Source: Niabella drilacis (GTDB lineage Bacteria; Bacteroidota; Bacteroidia; Chitinophagales; Chitinophagaceae). From it: a DNA stretch of 64,000 nt. The notes beneath the pieces were generated by a model. That model did not search any database and had not been told where the DNA came from. It worked only from the letters and a program-made list of their open reading frames with translations. The DNA lies in the NCBI RefSeq assembly GCF_900101395.1, contig NZ_FMZO01000010.1:1-64000 (forward strand), given 5' to 3'. Shown here piece by piece: positions 36,797 through 46,418 of the stretch (its first letter is position 1; every line of letters starts with the position of its first letter). The position numbers and the translations under genes are program-made.

Positions 36797-38580
36797 AAAG
36801 AGGCCGTCTCAAAAGTAATTGGGACGGTTTTTTCATTTTTGGAGGGAAGCAGGAAGTAGGAGTATTTTATATAATTATATTTTTATATATAAAAACGAGA
36901 TTGCTCTGCTTTATGCTGCAATGCTGATATTTTTCTTTGTTTGGGAGGCTTTTGTGAACTTCTGAAGGTTGTGAGCCATTGCGATTAACCCGATTTCAAT
37001 CGTGACTTTAGCTTTACTACGCAACATAAACCGGCGGAAGCCTTTGTTGTGTTTAATGTTAGCAAAAACAGGCTCTACATCCGCACATCGTTTCTTGCGC
37101 TTTTGGATCCCTGCTTCACTACGGAGTCTTTCCGCTGCTTGCTGTTTGAGTTTTCTTAAGCGGTGATTGACTTCGATGATGCGATTGCCCTTTTGTTTAT
37201 GACACATTCCCCGTAAAGGGCAGCCGTTACAGTTGGACGCCTGATAGTTGGTGATCGTTTGTTCATAACCGGCACTGGTCTTGCTTTTGAAGCTACCGGC
37301 ATTTTGCATATGCTGCCCCATTGGGCACACGATATAATCTTCAGCTTCATTATAATGTAATTGATCGGCTGCAAAAGGACTGCGACGACCTTGCTGTTCC
37401 TTGTCAAAATAGTTGTATTTCACATACGCCTCGATGCCTGCGGCCTCCAGGAGTTCATAGTTCTGCTGCGAACCGTAACCGGCATCTGCAGTAAGGGTAT
37501 CGGGTGTGTGCTCCAGCTGCTGCTCAAAGTCTTCAATGTGCGCCGGCAGCGTAAGAGTGTCGGTTGGGTTGGGGTGTAGTGTGTAATTGAGAACAAATTG
37601 ATTTTCACTGGATATCTGTACATTGTAGCCGGGCTTGAGCTGACCGTTTTTCATATGATCTTCCTTCATCCGCATAAAGGTAGCATCCGGATCTGTTTTG
37701 CTATAACTGTTGCGACCAGCCAGTATTTTTTCTTGCTCATTATATTTAGCGGTATTAGCCGGCCAGTTTTTGCGGGCGTAGTTCAGCTTTTGTTTTACTT
37801 TCTTGTCAACAGCTTTGTCTTTAAGGACCTCGTTGAGCTGATCAATGGTCTGCTGCACGGCCTGGGGATCCGTGGGGCTAAAGGCCTGCGGACGTTTATC
37901 TTTCAGCTCTTCGGCAGCAATAGACTCCGCATAATCCCAGAGTTGCTCCAGTTGCCCGGCCATCTTTTCTTTATTGGTTTTGATCGCACCACCCCACACA
38001 AATGTATAGCGATTGGCGTTAGCTTCTACCTTGGTACCATCTACATTGATATCCTTTAAGCCTATATGGCCACTGTCAACCAACAGTTTTACCACCTGGG
38101 TAAACACATCCTTGAGAACATCTTTGAGCTTCTCGGAACGGAAGCGATTTATGGTATTGTGATCTGGAGTGGCCATCCCTGCCAGCCACATAAACTGAAT
38201 ATCCCTTTTTAGAAGTTGCTCGATCCTGCGACTGCTGTACTCATTGCAGATATAGGCATATACCAACACTTTGAGCAACAAGCGTGGATGATAGCTGGAC
38301 GTGCCACCTCCTTTATACTTTGCACTGATGGCATCAATATCCAGGTGGTCCAGTACCGCATTGATCACCCTTACAGGATGATTTTTATCGATCAGCTCTT
38401 CTAAATCCGGCGGAAGTAACATCGCCTGGCGCTGATTATACGTCTTAAAGACTATCTTTGATGTACACATGTACACCTATAACGTACATTATAGGTGGAA
38501 AGGGATGCCCTGGCATCTCTTTTTTTATCGACATATGTGCATAACAGCAAAAATGGCTGCCCTTTTGAGACAGCCACTTT
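36797..38580. mobile_element. IS1182-family insertion sequence, complete
   Basis: 1784 bp. The left end AAAGAGGCCGTCTCAAAAG (36797-36815) matches the reverse complement of the right end (38562-38580, AAAGTGGCTGTCTCAAAAG) at 17 of 19 bases. The transposase gene occupies most of the element. Both sides of the insertion are A-rich (AAAA on each side), so a short duplication of AAAA is possible but cannot be separated from poly-A. It sits 29 bases downstream of the tonB stop. Confidence 0.88.
36911..38470 (-). CDS. IS1182-family transposase
   Basis: 519 aa from ATG 38470 (MCTSKIVFKTYNQRQAMLLPPDLEELI); a GTG two codons earlier is an alternative. N-terminal IS1182 signature (NHPVRVINAVLDHLDI, YHPRLLLKVLVYAYICNEYSSRRIEQLLKRDIQFMWLAGMATPDHNTINRFR). 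DDE catalytic core: VDGTKVEANANRYTF, TLTADAGYGSQQNYE and CADVEPVFANIKHNKGFRRF supply the Asp, Asp and Glu. A Cys cluster (CNGCPLRGMC) lies before the Glu. The reading frame is unbroken, so the element is probably able to move. Confidence 0.92.
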   Translation of the reverse strand: MCTSKIVFKTYNQRQAMLLPPDLEELIDKNHPVRVINAVLDHLDIDAISAKYKGGGTSSYHPRLLLKVLVYAYICNEYSSRRIEQLLKRDIQFMWLAGMATPDHNTINRFRSEKLKDVLKDVFTQVVKLLVDSGHIGLKDINVDGTKVEANANRYTFVWGGAIKTNKEKMAGQLEQLWDYAESIAAEELKDKRPQAFSPTDPQAVQQTIDQLNEVLKDKAVDKKVKQKLNYARKNWPANTAKYNEQEKILAGRNSYSKTDPDATFMRMKEDHMKNGQLKPGYNVQISSENQFVLNYTLHPNPTDTLTLPAHIEDFEQQLEHTPDTLTADAGYGSQQNYELLEAAGIEAYVKYNYFDKEQQGRRSPFAADQLHYNEAEDYIVCPMGQHMQNAGSFKSKTSAGYEQTITNYQASNCNGCPLRGMCHKQKGNRIIEVNHRLRKLKQQAAERLRSEAGIQKRKKRCADVEPVFANIKHNKGFRRFMLRSKAKVTIEIGLIAMAHNLQKFTKASQTKKNISIAA

Positions 38581-38609
38581 AAAATCACATATAATCTGTA
38601 CCGATTTTC

Positions 38610-39440
38610 TTAGTTATCCGATACCATGAAAGTGATCGGCTGCTTCCGGTAAGCTTTTACCTCGCGACCGTTCTGGATAGCGGGTTTCCATTTACCAGAT
38701 CTTTTTATTACACGGACAGCTTCTGCCCCCATTCCAAATCCGGGGTCCTTAATTACCTTTACATCACTCACGTTACCCTGTACATCCACAACGAACTGTA
38801 CAATTACCTGGTAGCTGCCGGATGATGCGCCATTTTCAACCGGAACCTCACCCCGGAGGTTGGTTTCCAGGTATCTTGGCCAGTTACCATTGTATTCTGC
38901 GTCCTTTTCTACCTTGGTGAAGATCTCGGGTTCTTTTTCTACCGGCTTGGTCTCCACGATCCCTTTACCACCGTCAACTCCTGCCGGGGGTACAACGATA
39001 CCGATGTCTTTTACCCCCTCCTGGTTAATTGTTCCGATCTTGGTTTCCTTTAATTCTTCCTGTACGGGAGGTGGTTCTTTTACTTCCTCATCTTTTACGA
39101 TCTTGGGAGGGGTAAATGCCTTGGTTTCAATTTTGGGAGGTGGCTCCTGCTTGGGAGGCGGCGGCGGCGGCGGCGGTGGCGGCTCATCCTTCTTTTCCTC
39201 TTGCTTAATTTCCTGGATGGTTACTTCCTCCATTTTTACTTTTTCCTTAACCGTGGATTTCATCTGGCTTTTCAGAACCACCAGACCAGCAATAACCACA
39301 GCGGCTATAACTGTTATACCCAGGGCTTTCCAGACACGTTTATTGTAGGTGCGGCGAAGCTCATATGCCCCGTATTCTTTGTTCCGCCCTTCAAACACGA
39401 TATCCAGAAAATCGGAGGATAAAATTTTATTGGCTTCCAT
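38610..39440 (-). CDS. tonB: Energy transducer TonB
   Basis: 276 aa. Links the ExbB/ExbD proton channel to outer-membrane transporters. A short cytoplasmic start is followed by a transmembrane helix (ALGITVIAAVVIAGLVVL, about residues 38-57). Then comes a Pro/Lys/Glu-rich periplasmic spacer with a run of ten prolines, and a C-terminal TonB domain (YQVIVQFVVDVQGNVSDVKVIKDPGFGMGAEAVRVIKRSGKWKPAIQNGREVKAYRKQPITFM). The poly-Pro run is encoded by a (GGC) triplet array on the plus strand that can change length without a frameshift. Last gene of the exbB-exbD-exbD-tonB operon. The usual pstS-TPR genes do not follow; an IS does. Confidence 0.93.
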   Translation of the reverse strand: MEANKILSSDFLDIVFEGRNKEYGAYELRRTYNKRVWKALGITVIAAVVIAGLVVLKSQMKSTVKEKVKMEEVTIQEIKQEEKKDEPPPPPPPPPPKQEPPPKIETKAFTPPKIVKDEEVKEPPPVQEELKETKIGTINQEGVKDIGIVVPPAGVDGGKGIVETKPVEKEPEIFTKVEKDAEYNGNWPRYLETNLRGEVPVENGASSGSYQVIVQFVVDVQGNVSDVKVIKDPGFGMGAEAVRVIKRSGKWKPAIQNGREVKAYRKQPITFMVSDN

Positions 39441-39496
39441 TATTTAAATTACTTTTTTAATATGATGCATTTTTCCAAAATTTCCATAAGGAACTT

Positions 39497-40135
39497 TTAT
39501 TTGGCCGGAGGCGTTGCTGCCGGGGCAGCCGGACCGCCAGCTCCGCCAGACAAACGAACTGCGTCCAACTCCGAATCGAAAGGTTTTACCAATGCATAAC
39601 GGGAAACTTTATTGATGGTCATTTCATCCAGCATATCTACCACATTTTTGTATGTAGCGTCATCCGTGGGTTTAATCACCACAAAAAAGTCCTTTTGCTT
39701 ACAATCGTCAATAGATTTTCCCTTTGCCCGGGCCTCGTTTTCGCAAGCGGGATCCGGTGTATAACGGGAAACTACTTCTCTTTTTTTACGGATGATCTCA
39801 TTCCGGATATCCTTGTAAGTTGCACTTTTAAAATTTGAACCGGTAGGATCCAGATCACCTTCATAATAAAAAACCTTATTGTCCTTGGCCAGGATCACCG
39901 ACAAAGAACCCGATTGTTTGATCTTGGTTTCCTCTTCCTTCTTATCCGTATCCTTCGGCATGTTCAGATCCATTGTTGTAGGATTACTCATTGTAGCCGT
40001 AAAAATAAAGAAGGTAATCAGCAGGAATCCAAGGTCCACCATTGGCGTCATATCTACCCGGGTGTTCAGTTTCTTGGCCTTCTTGACCCCCGGGCCTTTC
40101 TTCCCTTCATCGCCGCCAGTATCTAAACTTGCCAT
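39497..40135 (-). CDS. exbD: ExbD/TolR-family biopolymer transporter (second copy)
   Basis: 212 aa. The N-terminal tail holds a transmembrane helix preceded by NTRVDMTPMVDLGFLLITFFIFTATM, whose Asp is the proton-carrying residue of ExbD/TolR. A periplasmic domain follows (LSVILAKDNKVFYYEGDLD, FFVVIKPTDDATYKNVVDMLDEMTINKVSRYALV). The C-terminus is Gly/Ala/Pro-rich. The gene is 28 bases after the other exbD; the two differ mainly in the periplasmic part, suggesting a heteromeric complex. Confidence 0.93.
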   Translation of the reverse strand: MASLDTGGDEGKKGPGVKKAKKLNTRVDMTPMVDLGFLLITFFIFTATMSNPTTMDLNMPKDTDKKEEETKIKQSGSLSVILAKDNKVFYYEGDLDPTGSNFKSATYKDIRNEIIRKKREVVSRYTPDPACENEARAKGKSIDDCKQKDFFVVIKPTDDATYKNVVDMLDEMTINKVSRYALVKPFDSELDAVRLSGGAGGPAAPAATPPAK

Positions 40136-40163
40136 ATTTTTTTCTTTTTACTGGTTATAGAAT

Positions 40164-40820
40164 TTATTTGCTGCCCCTCAACCGATCCTGATACAGGTCT
40201 GTTCCGGGAGGCGCATCCTGCGGCATAGTCACCAGGTTGTATTTCTGCTCATCATTACGCTTCATCGCATCGATAATAGCGCCGAAAGTCGGGTATTTGG
40301 AAGTATTATCTCCCTTTACCAAATATTTCAGCGATTCTCCGGAGAAAACGTATTTCGCAGCCCCGATCCAGTTTACCAGCTCGCTGGTAGCTGAATCTTT
40401 AACGGGGATACCATCCTGTGGAATTTTTGCCCGCTCTGCCGGGGGAAGTGCCAGGAACCCTTTTATTTTAGTAAAAGGCATCCCGATCATTTCCCCATCC
40501 TGGTAACTTTTCAGATCCGCATCGGTAAGCTCGATCCCCGACCTTTTTGCGGCTTCTTTTATGATATCCTTGCCTTTTTGAAGATCAGACTTGGACATCA
40601 CCGAAAAATACACCTTGTTATCCTTATCAATACTCATCATAACAGCATTGTTATCAGGCATTACCTGGGATGCTACAGAGTTCGGCGTATCGATGGGAAC
40701 CGGCTCAGACGGTTTGAATTTTGTAGCCATGATAAAGAAGGACAGGATCAGGAATGCCACATCCACGAAGGGTGTCATATCCGTATCTGTTGACTTCTTT
40801 TGTATTTTTGCTTTTGCCAT
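40164..40820 (-). CDS. exbD: ExbD/TolR-family biopolymer transporter (first copy)
   Basis: 218 aa from ATG 40820 (MAKAKIQKKSTDTDMTPFVDVAFLILSFFIMATKF). The frame is open back to 40889, but that extension lacks conserved sequence and would overlap the exbB end. The transmembrane segment has the proton-relay Asp in FVDVAFL. The periplasmic part (PNSVASQVMPDNNAVMMSIDKDNKVYFSVM) includes a long insert with GMPFTKIKGFLALPPAERAKI. It begins 69 bases after the exbB stop. Energises TonB-dependent uptake. Confidence 0.93.
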   Translation of the reverse strand: MAKAKIQKKSTDTDMTPFVDVAFLILSFFIMATKFKPSEPVPIDTPNSVASQVMPDNNAVMMSIDKDNKVYFSVMSKSDLQKGKDIIKEAAKRSGIELTDADLKSYQDGEMIGMPFTKIKGFLALPPAERAKIPQDGIPVKDSATSELVNWIGAAKYVFSGESLKYLVKGDNTSKYPTFGAIIDAMKRNDEQKYNLVTMPQDAPPGTDLYQDRLRGSK

Positions 40821-40889
40821 TATTGACGCTATTTTGATATAAGACGAAAAATCTGCTTTATTCCATAAAAATCTTTGCTCCTGTATCAA

Positions 40890-41744
40890 TTATTTATACA
40901 GGGAGGCAAAGGATTGAGTCAGGGTAAAACCAGATTCGTCGATACCATGCGTAATGCTGTCAATACGGGTAGTAAGCATGTTATAGATAATGAGGGCCAG
41001 GGCCGATGTACCGATACCCAGTGCTGTGTTATACAGGGCCTCAGAGATACCAATCGCCAGTTCGGATGCGTTACCGCCGCCGCCTTCACCCAGGTTAGAG
41101 AAGGATTTGATCATCCCCATTACCGTACCTAATAACGCGATCAGCGTACCGGTAGATACAATGGTTGATAAGAACACCAGGTTCTTCTGAAGCATCGGAA
41201 GTTCCAGCGCTGTTGCTTCTTCCACCTCTTTTTGAATAGCAGCGATCTTTTGCTCGGTTTCCAAACCGGTTTCACTAACCATTTCTTTGTAACGACGCAG
41301 ACCTGCTTTCATTACATTACCTACAGAACCTTTTTGTTTGTCGCACTCTGCCAATGCTGCATCTACATTTTTATTGGCCAGGTGATACTGTACTTTACGG
41401 ATGAAATTGCTGTTGTTTCCTTTACCCAGCGCTTTGGCAATGGTCAGGAACCTTTCAATTGCAAACACGATTACCATTAACAACATACCGATCAGCAACG
41501 GTACGATGATACCACCTTCATAAATACGGTGGAACGCTCCTTTGGGGCCCTTGTGGTTAGGCCAAAATCCACCTGCACTGTCTGGCTGTGCAAACCCACT
41601 GTCAGCACCAATTACAAAACGCCATATGCAATACCCGGCAACAATACACAAAATGGGCGCTACCCACGAAATCAAATTACTGCTTTTTTTAGGTTGAACA
41701 GAAGTAGTAGCCGTTACGGGCTTCGCTTGATTTGTCTCAGCCAT
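40890..41744 (-). CDS. exbB: MotA/TolQ/ExbB proton channel protein
   Basis: 284 aa. Inner-membrane proton channel that powers TonB. Three or four hydrophobic segments: LISWVAPILCIVAGYCIWRFVI, IVPLLIGMLLMVIVFAIERFL and, in the MotA/TolQ/ExbB domain, LVFLSTIVSTGTLIALLGTVMGMIKSF and LGIGTSALALIIYNML. The conserved GxxGTVxGMI motif is present. Its N-terminus is longer than in E. coli ExbB, as usual in Bacteroidota. First gene of the exbB-exbD-exbD-tonB operon. Confidence 0.94.
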   Translation of the reverse strand: MAETNQAKPVTATTSVQPKKSSNLISWVAPILCIVAGYCIWRFVIGADSGFAQPDSAGGFWPNHKGPKGAFHRIYEGGIIVPLLIGMLLMVIVFAIERFLTIAKALGKGNNSNFIRKVQYHLANKNVDAALAECDKQKGSVGNVMKAGLRRYKEMVSETGLETEQKIAAIQKEVEEATALELPMLQKNLVFLSTIVSTGTLIALLGTVMGMIKSFSNLGEGGGGNASELAIGISEALYNTALGIGTSALALIIYNMLTTRIDSITHGIDESGFTLTQSFASLYK

Positions 41745-41794
41745 GATCTTAGTTTTTTAGTTTTTTAAATATTGAACAAGTTTATTTGAGTGTA

Positions 41795-41823
41795 CAATTC
41801 TAACAAAAAAAATCAAACAACAA
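41795..41823 (-). promoter_or_regulatory. Candidate promoter of the exbB operon
   Basis: On the minus strand TTG (41823-41821), an 18-base spacer and TAGAATTG (41802-41795), one mismatch from TAnnTTTG. The leader to the exbB ATG is about 45 bases. Confidence 0.45.
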
Positions 41824-41971
41824 GGTTTTTCGTCATTATTTTTTTTTAATCGTTTGAAGTTAATCTTTTTTCACAATTCATCAAAAAAAACAAAAAAATG
41901 TTGACACAATTTTATTTAAAGCCGTCATTGCTTTTACGACATTCAATAAAATAGCCTCATGATTGTTTTTT

Positions 41972-43252
41972 TTATTCATAGCGCAACGCCTCTATGGGAT
42001 TCAATCTTCCCGCTTTTACAGCCGGATAAATCCCCGCGGCCAGTCCGACAATTGTGCAAATGACAATTCCATATACAACCCAGTCCCAGGGAACCACAAA
42101 CCCGGTATGCAGCACCAGTGAAAACAGGTTCCCGATAACAATTCCCAGCAGGATCCCCAGCAGGGCGCCCAGGACACTGATAATAATAGCTTCCAGCAGG
42201 AACTGGGTCTTTACGGATCGCTTCTTTCCTCCTAATGCCTTTACCAGACCTACTTCTTTTGTCCGTTCCGATACTGAAACCAGCATGATGTTCATCAGCC
42301 CGATGGCCGCCCCCAACAACGTAATAACGCCGATCACAATCGCGGCCCACCGGATATAACGCAATACATTCATAGCCGTTTGCACGGCGCTGTCGCTCTT
42401 ATCTATTGCAAAGTTGCTGGCCTCGGTAATACTGTTCTTCCGTACCGACCGGAAAAAGCTCTCGGCTTCGCCGACAGCGGCATCCAGCTGTTTGAGCGCC
42501 GCAACTTTTACGGCAATTACATAGGAAGTGGCCGGGTTTCCAAAATTACGCGCCCAGTTCTGGTACCCCGTTACCACCATATTATCCCGGCTAAAGCCAA
42601 AGGTAGATCCCTTGCCTTCCAGGATGCCCAATACCCGGTAGGGCAGGTTATTGATGCGCACCGTGGTATTGATACCCCGGTCCATCGCCTCTCCAAAAAA
42701 ACTTTTGGCAACATCAAACCCCAGGATACAGAGGTTTTGCGCCCCGCTTACCTCCCCTGCAGTAAAATTGCGGCCATATAATAATTTATAGGCGTTCAGA
42801 TCCAGGTAATTTTCATCACCGGCCAGGAGCACTACATTGGGACTCGTTTTCTTATCATTAAAAGAAAGGATATTGCTTCTGCCGCCAAACACAGAGATGC
42901 CCGATACGGCACCGGGAAACCGGAAATGGCTGATGAAATACTCGGCCTGCTCCCGGGTAATGGGCTTGTTCAGGTTGGATTGTTTTTCCTTTTTCCCTTT
43001 TTTGGAAACCGCAAGATCATCCCCCCTTCCCCCTCCAAAATTGATATTCCGCTCCTTAAACCGGATGGTAAAACCGTTGGCGCCCATGGAGGAAAAGCTC
43101 TCGGAAAACTTCTGGTTCATGGCCTTTATTGCCGTGATGATACCCACCAATGCCATAATACCAAAGGCAATAATGGTAACGGTAAGCCCGGTCCGGAGCT
43201 TGTTACTTTTGACGGTCCGGAACGACAGCAGCAACGTATCTGTAAATTTCAC
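41972..43252 (-). CDS. MacB/FtsX-type ABC transporter permease
   Basis: 426 aa. One transmembrane helix near the N-terminus (KLRTGLTVTIIAFGIMALVGIITAI), a MacB-type periplasmic domain (SSMGANGFTIRF, GAVSGISVFGGRSN, VVLLAGDENYLDLNAYKLLYGRNFTAGE, LCILGFDVAKSFFG), then the FtsX domain with three helices (AAIVIGVITLLGAAIGLMNIMLVSVSERTKEVGLVKALGGKK, ISVLGALLGILLGIVIG, YGIVICTIVGLAAGIYPAVKAGRLNPIEALRYE). Such permeases pump lipids, peptides or drugs with an ATPase; none lies next to it here. Confidence 0.9.
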   Translation of the reverse strand: MKFTDTLLLSFRTVKSNKLRTGLTVTIIAFGIMALVGIITAIKAMNQKFSESFSSMGANGFTIRFKERNINFGGGRGDDLAVSKKGKKEKQSNLNKPITREQAEYFISHFRFPGAVSGISVFGGRSNILSFNDKKTSPNVVLLAGDENYLDLNAYKLLYGRNFTAGEVSGAQNLCILGFDVAKSFFGEAMDRGINTTVRINNLPYRVLGILEGKGSTFGFSRDNMVVTGYQNWARNFGNPATSYVIAVKVAALKQLDAAVGEAESFFRSVRKNSITEASNFAIDKSDSAVQTAMNVLRYIRWAAIVIGVITLLGAAIGLMNIMLVSVSERTKEVGLVKALGGKKRSVKTQFLLEAIIISVLGALLGILLGIVIGNLFSLVLHTGFVVPWDWVVYGIVICTIVGLAAGIYPAVKAGRLNPIEALRYE

Positions 43253-43482
43253 ACTGCTAAGTTACAGGAATAAGGGATGTTTCAGGTTTTAGGTTTAACG
43301 TTCCAGGTTGGATCGCGTTTGATGCTTGATGTTGGCGTTTCTATCCCGTTTCCTGACATTCCTAACTGATAAGATCATTGAACAGGAACCGTATCTCTTC
43401 TGCCACGGTGCTTGTCCTCACGCATCCGTGGATCAATTTGTTCACCCGACCTGAGAGCTCGTTCCCATATTTTCAACTTACC

Positions 43483-44856
43483 CTAAAAATACAGCCAGCT
43501 AAAGATCACATTGGGAAACAGCCCGGTAAAAACGATCAGTACGCAGATGCCCACCAACACATATTTTTCAAAGGTGCTGATACCCGAAAAATGACTGGGC
43601 CCCTCTTTAAAGTACATGGCCTGGATCACCCTGAAGTAGTAGTAGGCGCTTACTGCAGCCATGAGCACCCCCAGTATGACCAGCCACATATATCCTCCTC
43701 CCTGGATCACCGCCTTTAACATGTAAAATTTGGCCAGGAAACCCGCAGAAAGCGGTATACCGGCCAGGGACAACATAAAGATGGTGACACATAATGCTAC
43801 CAGCGGCTGATGGTTGGCAAGGCCGTTGAAGCCGTCGAAAGAATAGTCTGACATTTTGCTGATAACCCCGAATATACCGATGGTTGCCAGGGAATAAGCG
43901 ATCGAATACAGCAGCAAACCCTCATGAGCCGTTTCATTCATGGCCACCAGGGCAAACATCATAAAGCCGGCCTGGGAAATGCTGGAATAAGCCAGCATCC
44001 GCTTTACACTTTGCTGAAATACCGCCGTAATATTCCCTACCAGCAGGGTTAGAGCCGCTAAGATGGCCATCCACAATTTCCATTGGAGGGACAGCGGCTC
44101 AAAGGCGCTGTAAAACAAATGAAGGAACCCGACAAAAATACCCACCTTAACAATGGTGGCCATAAAGGAGGTAAATACGTTAGGTGCGCCATCATATACA
44201 TCGGGCGTCCAGAAATGAAAGGGCGCTACAGACACTTTAAAGCACATGGAGAACAACAACATCAGCATTCCACCCGTTAGCAGGTTCGACTTCATTAATG
44301 CGGTCATGTTCATTTTACCGATCTCGAACGTGCCCGTTGCCCCATAGATCAACGCAATTCCCATCAGCATGATGCCGGTTGAAAAAGCACCCATCAAAAA
44401 GTATTTGAGCGCTGCTTCATTGCTTTTCAGGTCTTTTTTTGCAGAACCGGTGAGGATGTACAGGGGAATAGAAATGATCTCAATACCAATAAACAGGATC
44501 AGCAGGTTCGTAAACGCCGTTACCAGGAATATACCGGTAAGGATAAAAAAGATCAGGGCAAAATACTCTGCATAATGATTGCCCACCCGCTGCATGTCTT
44601 TTGAGGACACCAGAAAAAAGACCAGCGTGCCGGCAATGGCGATCGTATTAAAGAATAGTGCATAGTTGCTAAAGGAAAGAAAAGCGGCTGTATCCATATG
44701 AAAAAAATGGACGCCTTTTGTTTCCATGATATTGGCAACCAGCAACACTACCGTACCTAAAATAGCCAGTATCCGCACCGGGGCCTTTGTCCTGAACAAA
44801 AAGCTGGCGAACATCATCACCACACCTAACAAACCTGATAATAATACTGCGTTCAT
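43483..44856 (-). CDS. nuoN: NADH-quinone oxidoreductase subunit N
   Basis: 457 aa. Membrane-arm antiporter-like subunit of complex I that moves protons as NADH reduces quinone. About 14 hydrophobic helices. The family core is visible: YILTGSAKKDLKSNEAALKYFLMGAFSTGIMLMGIALIYGATGT, VAPFHFWTPDVYDGAPNVFTSFMATIVKVGIF (the transmembrane Lys), VGNITAVFQQSVKRMLAYSSISQAGFM and AGIPLSAGFLAKFYML. Last gene of the nuo operon, 10 bases after nuoM. Confidence 0.95.
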   Translation of the reverse strand: MNAVLLSGLLGVVMMFASFLFRTKAPVRILAILGTVVLLVANIMETKGVHFFHMDTAAFLSFSNYALFFNTIAIAGTLVFFLVSSKDMQRVGNHYAEYFALIFFILTGIFLVTAFTNLLILFIGIEIISIPLYILTGSAKKDLKSNEAALKYFLMGAFSTGIMLMGIALIYGATGTFEIGKMNMTALMKSNLLTGGMLMLLFSMCFKVSVAPFHFWTPDVYDGAPNVFTSFMATIVKVGIFVGFLHLFYSAFEPLSLQWKLWMAILAALTLLVGNITAVFQQSVKRMLAYSSISQAGFMMFALVAMNETAHEGLLLYSIAYSLATIGIFGVISKMSDYSFDGFNGLANHQPLVALCVTIFMLSLAGIPLSAGFLAKFYMLKAVIQGGGYMWLVILGVLMAAVSAYYYFRVIQAMYFKEGPSHFSGISTFEKYVLVGICVLIVFTGLFPNVIFSWLYF

Positions 44857-44866
44857 ATTGTTTCTC

Positions 44867-46351
44867 TTAATGCTTCTGCTTCATCAACATCGGAAGCACA
44901 TCTGAATTTTTTAAAATGGATTGACTGATCTGATCGAATGTATTTAAGAACGGCTGGGGATAGATTCCTACAATTAAGATGGCCCCCACAATAATTGCCA
45001 GTATCGCTTTCTCATGAAAAACAATGTCAGTACCCTTTTCGGTGAGTGCATTGGTTTCGCCAAAAAACACTTTACGTCCCATACGCAGGGTATATACAGC
45101 CCCCAGGATAATTCCGAGTCCTGCTGTAGCCATGATCAGTACCCCGTTCTGCGAAACCTTTGAGCCCAGAATACCTTTGAACATCAGGAATTCCCCGATA
45201 AAGGCATTGGTGAGTGGCAGTGCAATATTGGCAAAGGCAATGATCACAAAAAAGAAGGTGAGCGCCGGTGCTTTTTGTGCAATTCCCCCCAGCGCAGAGA
45301 TCTTTACTGTTCCGAATTTACGTTCAATGATCTCTACCACGATCCACATGCCAAGGATATTGATCCCGTGGGAGAACATCTGTATCATAGTGCCCTCCAT
45401 GGCACTTTTGTCTTCCGCAAAAACGGCGGCACACATCAACCCTATATGTGCTATAGAGGAATAGGCTACCAGCCGCTTCATATCATCCTGCCGCATGGCG
45501 ATCAGGGAGGCATAGATAATGCCCGTAACGGCCAGCAGGGAAATCGTATCCCCATTCATATAAGCCGCAATCGGGAACACAGGCAGCAGCCAGCGCAGCA
45601 GTCCCAATACCCCCATTTTTACCATCAGCGCGCTTAGCACCATTGTGGCTGCCGTTGGTGATTGCTGATAAGCATCCGGCTGCCAGGTATGAAATGGGAA
45701 TACGGGCATTTTTACCGCAAACGCCACAAAAAACAGCCAGAACAGCCAGGACTGTTCTTTAGCAGAAAGACCTGCCTGGTAAAAAGCCGAGATATCAAAG
45801 GAGTGCCCGGGAGTACGGGAATATATATAAAGAATACCCACCAGCATCAATAAGGAGCCGATAAAAGTATAGATAAAGAATTTAAACGTAACGGCAATCC
45901 GCCTTTCCCCACCCCACTGCGAGCAGATAAAATAAATGGGAATGAGCGCCAGCTCCCAGAAAAAATAAAAAAGCAGGGCATCCATTGCCAGGAACACCCC
46001 CATAAGACCAGCCTGGGTCAACAGCATCAGCCCAAAAAAATTATGTACCTTCCGGTAAGCCGTGGTCCAGGTGGAGAGGAAAATAACGGGGTAAGCCAGG
46101 GCTGTCAGCATACACAGCATGATGCCCATCCCATCCCCTTTTAAGGAAAAACTGCTGTTCAGCAATCCCATCCATTCGGCCCGGAATGTCCAGCCACCGG
46201 GAGCAGTGTAGACCGCTACACCGAGGATGGCAATAATAAATGTGATGATGGCTGCCAGTAACGACCAGGTTCTCACCTGCTCCTCCTTTTTTATCAAAAA
46301 GGTAGCCAACCCACTCACTAAAGGCACCAGTATCAACAACAATGCGATCAT
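44867..46351 (-). CDS. nuoM: NADH-quinone oxidoreductase subunit M
   Basis: 494 aa. Proton-pumping antiporter-like subunit with about 14 helices. Signatures: FFWELALIPIYFICSQWGGERRI, FKFFIYTFIGSLLMLVGILYIY, KMPVFPFHTWQPDAYQQSPTAATMVLSALMVKMGVLGLLRW, DDMKRLVAYSSIAHIGLM and FANIALPLTNAFIGEFL. The conserved Glu and Lys of the channel are in place. It follows nuoL after a 67-base spacer that carries a perfect 15-bp tandem repeat. Confidence 0.96.
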   Translation of the reverse strand: MIALLLILVPLVSGLATFLIKKEEQVRTWSLLAAIITFIIAILGVAVYTAPGGWTFRAEWMGLLNSSFSLKGDGMGIMLCMLTALAYPVIFLSTWTTAYRKVHNFFGLMLLTQAGLMGVFLAMDALLFYFFWELALIPIYFICSQWGGERRIAVTFKFFIYTFIGSLLMLVGILYIYSRTPGHSFDISAFYQAGLSAKEQSWLFWLFFVAFAVKMPVFPFHTWQPDAYQQSPTAATMVLSALMVKMGVLGLLRWLLPVFPIAAYMNGDTISLLAVTGIIYASLIAMRQDDMKRLVAYSSIAHIGLMCAAVFAEDKSAMEGTMIQMFSHGINILGMWIVVEIIERKFGTVKISALGGIAQKAPALTFFFVIIAFANIALPLTNAFIGEFLMFKGILGSKVSQNGVLIMATAGLGIILGAVYTLRMGRKVFFGETNALTEKGTDIVFHEKAILAIIVGAILIVGIYPQPFLNTFDQISQSILKNSDVLPMLMKQKH

Positions 46352-46352
46352 A

Positions 46353-46382
46353 TTTCAGTATTCAGATTTTCAGTATTCAGAT
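46353..46382. repeat. 15-bp tandem duplication between nuoL and nuoM
   Basis: Two perfect copies of TTTCAGTATTCAGAT in a row. Similar degenerate repeats sit in other nuo spacers (48681-48708 and 57066-57088). Confidence 0.7.
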
Positions 46383-46418
46383 TCCGGACCTCAATTTTCT
46401 TTTGCAATCCGGTAATTA

